From Streptomyces sp. CB02366 (GTDB taxonomy: Bacteria > Actinomycetota > Actinomycetes > Streptomycetales > Streptomycetaceae): a stretch of DNA of 64,000 nt. The stretch's first letter is position 1. Every line of letters begins with the position of its first letter. Below are positions 59,546 through 64,000 of the stretch, in pieces. A program made the position numbers and the translations under genes. The notes beneath the pieces were generated by a model, which saw nothing but the letters and a program-made list of their open reading frames with translations, made no database searches and was not told the origin of the DNA. Location: NCBI RefSeq assembly GCF_001905905.1, contig NZ_LIVT01000002.1:372001-436000 (forward strand). Direction: 5' to 3'.

Positions 59546-59600
59546 CCCTACGGCGAGGGGACGACCCCGGCGCCCGGCGGGCGGCGCAAAGCACCCCGAG

Positions 59601-59639
59601 CACCTGGCGTGGCCCCGCTCCGGCGGGCCGCGCCAGGTG
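59601..59639 (+). terminator. Hairpin after the GH3 gene
   Basis: CACCTGGCG-T-GGCCC pairs with GGGCC-G-CGCCAGGTG, 14 bp with one mismatch, extended by CGC/GCG. It begins 55 bp after the stop. Confidence 0.75.
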
Positions 59640-59641
59640 TA

Positions 59642-59655
59642 CGTCTTGGGGGACG
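59642..59655 (+). repeat. Third copy of the TTGGGGGACG string
   Basis: CGTCTTGGGGGACG differs by one base from the pair at 19493-19530. It lies just before the lipoprotein start, directly after the GH3 terminator. Confidence 0.65.
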
Positions 59656-59671
59656 TATCGGGGGTCACTTC

Positions 59672-60376
59672 ATGGACGATCACGTTTCCCCGGGGTTCCG
59701 GAGCCCGTCGCCGCCGGCCCTCCCGCAGGCCCGCCCGCCGGTCCTTCCGCGGCCTGCCCCGCCGGCTCTCCCCCGGCTCCTCCTGCTGCCGGTCCTGCTG
59801 GCGGCCGTCCTGCTCCTGACGGCCTGCCAGGGGGCGGACGGCACGGTCGTGGACGACCGGGGCCGGCCCTCCCCCGGCCCGCCCGGCCCCTCCCCGTACG
59901 GGGTGGTGTTCCTCGGGCCGGGCGACTGCAGCTCGCGCGGCCCGGAGATCCGGGAGGTGTTCTGCCGCAGCGAGAAGGCCGTGGCCACCGTGCTCGCCCG
60001 GCACCTCGGAGCCCCGTCGTCGGGGCCGCCCTGTCCGGACGCCACCGACTTCGTGCTGCACGTGTCCGAGACGGGGGCCGGGGCCCGTTCCCGGCTCACC
60101 ACCGGTTACGCCTGCATGCGCCATCTGGAGCCGCCGCATCCGGGCGACCCGGGGCAGGGCGGGGGCCCGCTCACCGTGGTCGGGGACTGCGTCACGGCCT
60201 CCGGCGGGGGCGAGGTCACGGAGACCGCCTGCGCGGACGTGGGCGGACGCGCCCCGCGCTACCGGGTGGAGTCGGCGGTGGAGCGGCGGGCGCGGTGCCC
60301 GGACGGAACCGACCTGTACGTCTCCCTGCGCGGGCCGAAACCGGTGGGATGCGCCCGCCGCTCCACCGGATGGTGA
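59672..60376 (+). CDS. Putative lipoprotein, unknown function
   Basis: 234 aa from the ATG at 59672 (MDDHVSPGF). A long Pro/Arg-rich N-terminus precedes a hydrophobic helix and lipobox (LLLLPVLLAAVLLLTAC), then a Pro/Gly linker and a Cys-containing outer domain with 8 further Cys (GDCSSRG, REVFCRSEKAV, GPPCPDATDFVLHV, GYACMRHL, GDCVTASG, TACADVGG, ARCPDGTD, GCARR), probably disulfide-bonded. No family recognised. The ribosome site is weak. Confidence 0.75.
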   Translation: MDDHVSPGFRSPSPPALPQARPPVLPRPAPPALPRLLLLPVLLAAVLLLTACQGADGTVVDDRGRPSPGPPGPSPYGVVFLGPGDCSSRGPEIREVFCRSEKAVATVLARHLGAPSSGPPCPDATDFVLHVSETGAGARSRLTTGYACMRHLEPPHPGDPGQGGGPLTVVGDCVTASGGGEVTETACADVGGRAPRYRVESAVERRARCPDGTDLYVSLRGPKPVGCARRSTGW

Positions 60377-60428
60377 CGGCGGGCCGGCGGGCCCGGGCCG
60401 GGCGGTGCGGTGCGGTGCGGGGCGCACG

Positions 60429-60505
60429 GGCCGGCCCCGGCGGGCGGCCCGCCGGGGCCGGCCGCCGGGGCCGTCGTCCGTGCCCGTCCGAGGGGACGGG
60501 CACGG
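60429..60505. terminator. Two tandem perfect hairpins between convergent genes
   Basis: GGCCGGCCCCGGCGGG / CCCGCCGGGGCCGGCC (60429-60463, 16 bp, 3-nt loop) and CCGTGCCCGTCC / GGACGGGCACGG (60478-60505, 12 bp, 4-nt loop). They would terminate both the lipoprotein gene and the opposing peptidase gene. Confidence 0.8.
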
Positions 60506-60552
60506 ATGCCGCGGACGCCCGCAGAAGCGCCCGGACGCCATGGACGCTGACG

Positions 60553-62037
60553 CTACGGACGCAGCATGGCCTCGTCGCGCTCGACCTCGCCGTTGCGCCG
60601 GTCCAGCCTGGTGTCGAACTTCGCCAGCGGCTTCGCCTTCGCCGGGTCCGCCTCGACGGCCGCCGGGGCGACGCCCGCCCACCGCAGGATCGCCGCGGTG
60701 GCCTTCGCCTTCTGGGCCTCGGGGAGACCGGAGACCTTCGCGCCGTGGTTGCCGCCGGGGACGGTGTAGACCGCGCTGTCCCGCGCGCCGCGGCCGAGGC
60801 GGAACGGCTCCGCGCTCCACGGGTCGTTCTCGCCGTTGACGTACATCATCTGCCGGGCGTTGTGCTTGACCCAGCGGTCGATGTCCCGCATCGCGCCCCG
60901 GTCGAACGTCATCGGGATGGAGCGGGGCACGAAGTTGCGCGGCGGCTGGTAGCCGTAGCGGCTGAGCTTGGCGAGCCACGGCTGCTTGATGTCCGGCGAC
61001 CCGAGCTGCGTACCCGCCTGGTAGTAGTACGGGGTGTACCTCTCCAGGCCCTGGTCGGCGTAGGCGGAGAAGCCGGAGATGGCGTCGACGGTGTTCCAGA
61101 TGTCGTCGTCCGTGGCCTTCTTCGCGTCGGCCGGGATGTCGGCGCAGTCGGCGAGCAGGCTGTACTGCCAGAACGCCCACCCGTAGTCCATGACCGTGGC
61201 CTCGTAGGCGCGGTCGAGGGAACCGATGGTGTTGAAGGTCCAGCCCTGCTCGGCGACCAGCTCCTTGTACTTCTTCTGGAGCGGGGCCCGGCGGATCAGC
61301 GCCTCGCGCTGCACTCCGGCCAGCTTGTCGCGGCACTCTTCGGTGCCGACGTTGCGGAAGAACCGGTCGTACGCCGAGTCCTCGTTGTCGACGACGTCGT
61401 TGGGCGCGACGTAGGCGACGACGCCGTCCATGTCCTTCGGGTAGAAGCGCTCGAAGTACGTGGCGGTCATGCCGCCCTTGGACCCGCCGGTGGCCAGCCA
61501 CTTCTTGTCGTAGATCTTCTTCAGCGCCGTGAACACCCGGTGCTGGTCGCTGGCGGCCTGCCAGATGTCCAGCTTGGACCAGTCGGCCGGGGCCGGACGC
61601 GACGGGGTGAAGAAGCGGTACTCCAGGGAGACCTGGTTGCCGTCGACGATCTGCGTCGGCTCGCTGCGGCTGGGGTTGGTGGAGACGTGGTATCCGCTGG
61701 TGAAGAAGACCGTCGGGCGGCTCACGTCCTTGTGGAGCAGGGTCAGGCGCTGCTGGAACGTGCCCTTGGACGGGCGCCGGTGGTCGACCGGCTGGGTGTA
61801 CTCGAGGACGAAGTAGCGGTAGCCCGCGTAGGGCTTCTCCTCGATCAGGCTCATGCCCGGGATCGCCAGGATGCGGTCCTTGATGTCCTCGTTGCTCGCT
61901 TCGCTGCCGGCGACAGCGCCGCTGCTCAGCTTCGCGGCCGGTTCCGCGGCGGTGGCCGCACCGGCCGAGGCCCCCGCGGCTCCGACCGTGCCTATGAGCA
62001 CGGCGAGCGAGAGAACCCCTGTGAGCGACTTGCGCAT
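60553..62037 (-). CDS. Secreted PS-10/S37-family tripeptidyl aminopeptidase
   Basis: 494-aa secreted serine peptidase. Sec signal: MRKSLTGVLSLAVLIGTVGA...ASAGAATAAEP. The mature part matches the Streptomyces PS-10 (S37) peptidases: FVLEYTQPVDHRRPSKGTF, VFFTSGYHVSTNPSR, nucleophile Ser in WLATGGSKGGMTATYFERF, MDGVVAYVAPNDVVD, MMYVNGENDPWSAEPF with the Asp, and VPGGNHGAKVSGL with the His. Releases N-terminal tripeptides outside the cell. Standard ATG at 62037 with AGGGG upstream. Confidence 0.93.
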   Translation of the reverse strand: MRKSLTGVLSLAVLIGTVGAAGASAGAATAAEPAAKLSSGAVAGSEASNEDIKDRILAIPGMSLIEEKPYAGYRYFVLEYTQPVDHRRPSKGTFQQRLTLLHKDVSRPTVFFTSGYHVSTNPSRSEPTQIVDGNQVSLEYRFFTPSRPAPADWSKLDIWQAASDQHRVFTALKKIYDKKWLATGGSKGGMTATYFERFYPKDMDGVVAYVAPNDVVDNEDSAYDRFFRNVGTEECRDKLAGVQREALIRRAPLQKKYKELVAEQGWTFNTIGSLDRAYEATVMDYGWAFWQYSLLADCADIPADAKKATDDDIWNTVDAISGFSAYADQGLERYTPYYYQAGTQLGSPDIKQPWLAKLSRYGYQPPRNFVPRSIPMTFDRGAMRDIDRWVKHNARQMMYVNGENDPWSAEPFRLGRGARDSAVYTVPGGNHGAKVSGLPEAQKAKATAAILRWAGVAPAAVEADPAKAKPLAKFDTRLDRRNGEVERDEAMLRP

Positions 62038-62185
62038 GCACCCTCCCCTTGGTTCACGACATTCGCGGTGAACTTATCGGGGCGACACACGCCACGCCAG
62101 ACCCGGTTGCCCGTGTCAGTGGAGAAGATCGGCCGAGTGGCGGACGAATGGGGCGGATTCGGCCGGTCCGGCCGGTCCGGCCGGT

Positions 62186-62767
62186 TCAGCAGAGGATCCA
62201 TCCGGTGGAGGCGGACTTCTTGCCGATCGCACCGGAGGCCCGGACGCAGCGGTTGAGCGCGTTGACCGTGACGGGTCCGGCCATCTTCGTGTACGAGCCC
62301 TTGTCGGTGACGGCGTGTCCGCCGCGCGCCTGGAGGGTGACGCTCATCGTCCGCCGCTTGCCGGGCTTCTTGGCGACGGTCACCGCGCACGCCAGGCCAC
62401 GGCTCTTGTAGACGCGCAGCTCTCCGGTGGAGAACTCGACGGTCTTCGCCGGGCGGCCGGAGCAGCCGGTGGCGGCGTGCGCGGCGCCGGGGGCGGCGAG
62501 GAGGGGGACGAGCCCGGCGAGGAGGGGGAGGACGAGGAGGCGGACGACCAGCCGCCGCTTCCGGAACGCGGCGGCCGACCGCCCGGCGGCCCCGCCCGGG
62601 CCGGCGGCCGTCACCGTCCCGGCGACCTGACCTGACCCGGCGACCTGGCCCGACCCGGTGGCCCTGCCCGGACCGGCGGCCGTTCCCGGTCCGTCCGGTC
62701 CGGTCACGGCCGTTCCCGGTCCGCTCCGCGGCGCCGGCCCCGACGGTCCCGCAGCCCTGTCGAACAC
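62186..62767 (-). CDS. Small secreted protein, unknown function
   Basis: A signal segment (RKRRLVVRLLVLPLLAGLVP...GAAHAATGC) is followed by an about 95-aa mature domain with three Cys (ATGCSGRPAKT, GLACAVTVAKK, LNRCVRASG) plus a final Cys, and Lys/Thr-rich beta-strand-like sequence ending TGWILC. The start is uncertain: the GTG at 62767 gives 193 aa with a Gly/Pro/Ala repeat before the signal, and a GTG nearer the signal is possible. An ATG upstream at 62935 would overlap the ABC gene. No family recognised. Confidence 0.65.
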   Translation of the reverse strand: MFDRAAGPSGPAPRSGPGTAVTGPDGPGTAAGPGRATGSGQVAGSGQVAGTVTAAGPGGAAGRSAAAFRKRRLVVRLLVLPLLAGLVPLLAAPGAAHAATGCSGRPAKTVEFSTGELRVYKSRGLACAVTVAKKPGKRRTMSVTLQARGGHAVTDKGSYTKMAGPVTVNALNRCVRASGAIGKKSASTGWILC

Positions 62768-62889
62768 CTCTGCCCCCACCTGACGTCTGTACGCACCCGT
62801 GCGTCTCTGGCTACGACGCAGGAGACCGGCGAGAGGTTGCACGACCGCCCCCAACCGGGTCGGAGCGGGCCCGGACGACCCGGCCCTCC

Positions 62890-64000
62890 TCAGACGACGG
62901 CCGCCGGCTCGTCCTCCCCTATGAAGGTGCGCCACAGCCGGGCGTACCGTCCGCCCCGGGCCAGCAGCTCCTCGTGCGTGCCGTCCTCCGCGACACGGCC
63001 GCGGTCCATGACCACGACGCGGTCGGCGCGGGCCGCGGTGGTCAGCCGGTGGGCGACGACCAGCGTGGTGCGGCGGCCCGCGAGCCGGTCGGTGGCCTGG
63101 TTGACCAGGGCCTCGGTGGCGAGGTCCAGGGCGGCGGTGGCCTCGTCCAGGAGCAGGATGTCCGGGTCGACGAGTTCGGCGCGGGCCAGCGCGACGAGCT
63201 GGCGCTGACCGGCGGAGAGGTTGCGGCCGCGCTCGGCGACCTCGTGGAGGTAACCGCCCTCCAGCGTGGCGATCATCTCGTGCGCGCCGACCGCCCGGGC
63301 CGCGGCCTCGACCTGGGCGTCGGTGGCGTCGGGCCGGCCGTAGGCGATGGCGTCGCGCACCGTGCCGGCGAAGAGGTACGCCTCCTGCGGGACGACCCCG
63401 AGGCGGTGCCGGTAGGCGGTCGTGTCGAGGGTGCGCAGATCGGCCCCGTCCACGGTGACCCGCCCGCTGGTGGGGTCGTAGTACCGGGCCACCAGCTTGA
63501 CCAGGGTCGACTTCCCGGCGCCCGTCTCCCCCACGAACGCCACCGTCTGACCGGCCGGGATGCGCAGGTCCACGCCGGTCAGGGCCTCCTCGTCGGAGCC
63601 GTACGCGAAGGACACGCCCTCGAACGCGATCTCACCGCGCAGGGAAGGCACCTCGCGCGGCTCGTCCGGGTCGGCGGTCGAGGTGGGTTCGCGCAGCAGC
63701 TCCTGGATGCGGCCGAGCGAGACGGTGGCCTGCTGGTAGCCGTCGAAGACCTGGGAGAGCTGCTGGACGGGGGCGAAGAACAGGTCGATGTAGAGGAGGT
63801 AGGCGACCAGCGCGCCCGTGGTCAGCGTGCCCGCCTCGATGCGGCCCGCCCCGACGATCATGACGGCCGCCGCGGCGACGGAGGCCAGGAGCTGGACGAA
63901 GGGGAAGTAGACGGAGATCAGCCACTGACCGCGGACCCGGGCCTGGCGGTAGCTGTCGCTGTGCTCGGTGAAGCGGGCGGCCCCGTCGTGCTCGCGGCCG
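62890..64000 (-). CDS. ABC transporter, fused permease/ATPase (partial, 5' end missing)
   Basis: The C-terminal about 370 residues of a half-size ABC exporter; the gene continues past the right edge. The visible membrane part includes QWLISVYFPFVQLLASVAAAA and TTGALVAYLLYIDLFFAPVQQL. The nucleotide-binding domain is complete: Walker A FVGETGAGKSTLVKLVARYY, Q-loop VVPQEAYLFAGTV, signature RNLSAGQRQLVALARAEL, Walker B DILLLDEATAALD, H-loop VVAHRLTTAARAD. Multidrug/lipid exporter type; a partner half-transporter may lie beyond the window. Confidence 0.95.
   Translation of the reverse strand, partial: GREHDGAARFTEHSDSYRQARVRGQWLISVYFPFVQLLASVAAAAVMIVGAGRIEAGTLTTGALVAYLLYIDLFFAPVQQLSQVFDGYQQATVSLGRIQELLREPTSTADPDEPREVPSLRGEIAFEGVSFAYGSDEEALTGVDLRIPAGQTVAFVGETGAGKSTLVKLVARYYDPTSGRVTVDGADLRTLDTTAYRHRLGVVPQEAYLFAGTVRDAIAYGRPDATDAQVEAAARAVGAHEMIATLEGGYLHEVAERGRNLSAGQRQLVALARAELVDPDILLLDEATAALDLATEALVNQATDRLAGRRTTLVVAHRLTTAARADRVVVMDRGRVAEDGTHEELLARGGRYARLWRTFIGEDEPAAVV

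Overview
The window is chromosomal DNA of a high-GC actinomycete, almost certainly a Streptomyces. Every gene shows strong third-position G/C bias, GTG/TTG starts and 4-nt start/stop overlaps are common, and several families are typical of the genus: SARP and LAL regulators, LanKC, RNHCP proteins, a PS-10-type secreted peptidase and a DasR-like site. I see no rRNA, tRNA, CRISPR array or insertion sequence. The last gene (ABC transporter) runs off the right edge.

Layout. 0-3.7 kb: PAP2 phosphatase, NarL-type two-component system, DUF4291 protein. 3.8-11.4 kb: a myo-inositol catabolic locus. iolC, a Cgl0158-type aldolase, iolB, iolD and mmsA/iolA form one leftward operon, and an iolE-like gene diverges from it across a palindrome. 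11.4-16.8 kb: DinB-like protein, small MerR-like HTH, methyltransferase, and an MMPL exporter divergent from its probable TetR repressor. 16.9-19.4 kb: copper locus with a CsoR-like operator, copZ and a broken, apparently mosaic copA. 19.4-26 kb: an unexplained intergenic region, citrate synthase, RecD2 helicase, an inverted relic of the recD2 5' end, and two secreted muralytic enzymes (PGRP-type amidase and GH25 muramidase). 26-34.7 kb: VOC protein, tandem RNHCP genes, a LacI-controlled sugar operon (oxidoreductase, DUF993, isomerase) and a secreted double SnoaL-like protein.

35.2-56.5 kb is the most interesting part: a composite RiPP island. It starts with a class II lanthipeptide synthetase (LanM) followed by a 65-aa peptide that contains no cysteine. 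A LAL regulator with a TTA (bldA) codon and a SARP come next. A leftward class III unit carries two paralogous precursor peptides sharing a DLQ-type leader and an identical GNCISVLSVVE tail, then an MFS exporter and LanKC. Diverging from the precursors is a tightly overlapping rightward operon: radical SAM enzyme, haem-oxygenase-like (probable di-iron) protein, 72-aa small protein, nucleotide cyclase/ATPase regulator, cytoplasmic subtilase and GAF protein. The divergent promoter region holds CGGTAT repeats 11 bp apart, the spacing SARPs use. I infer that the peptides are modified by LanKC and perhaps by the radical SAM/HO-like pair, cleaved by the subtilase and exported by the MFS protein.

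56.6-64 kb: sugar isomerase, GH3 N-acetylhexosaminidase behind duplicated operator-like repeats, a lipoprotein, a secreted PS-10/S37-family aminopeptidase, a small secreted protein, and the 3' part of an ABC transporter.
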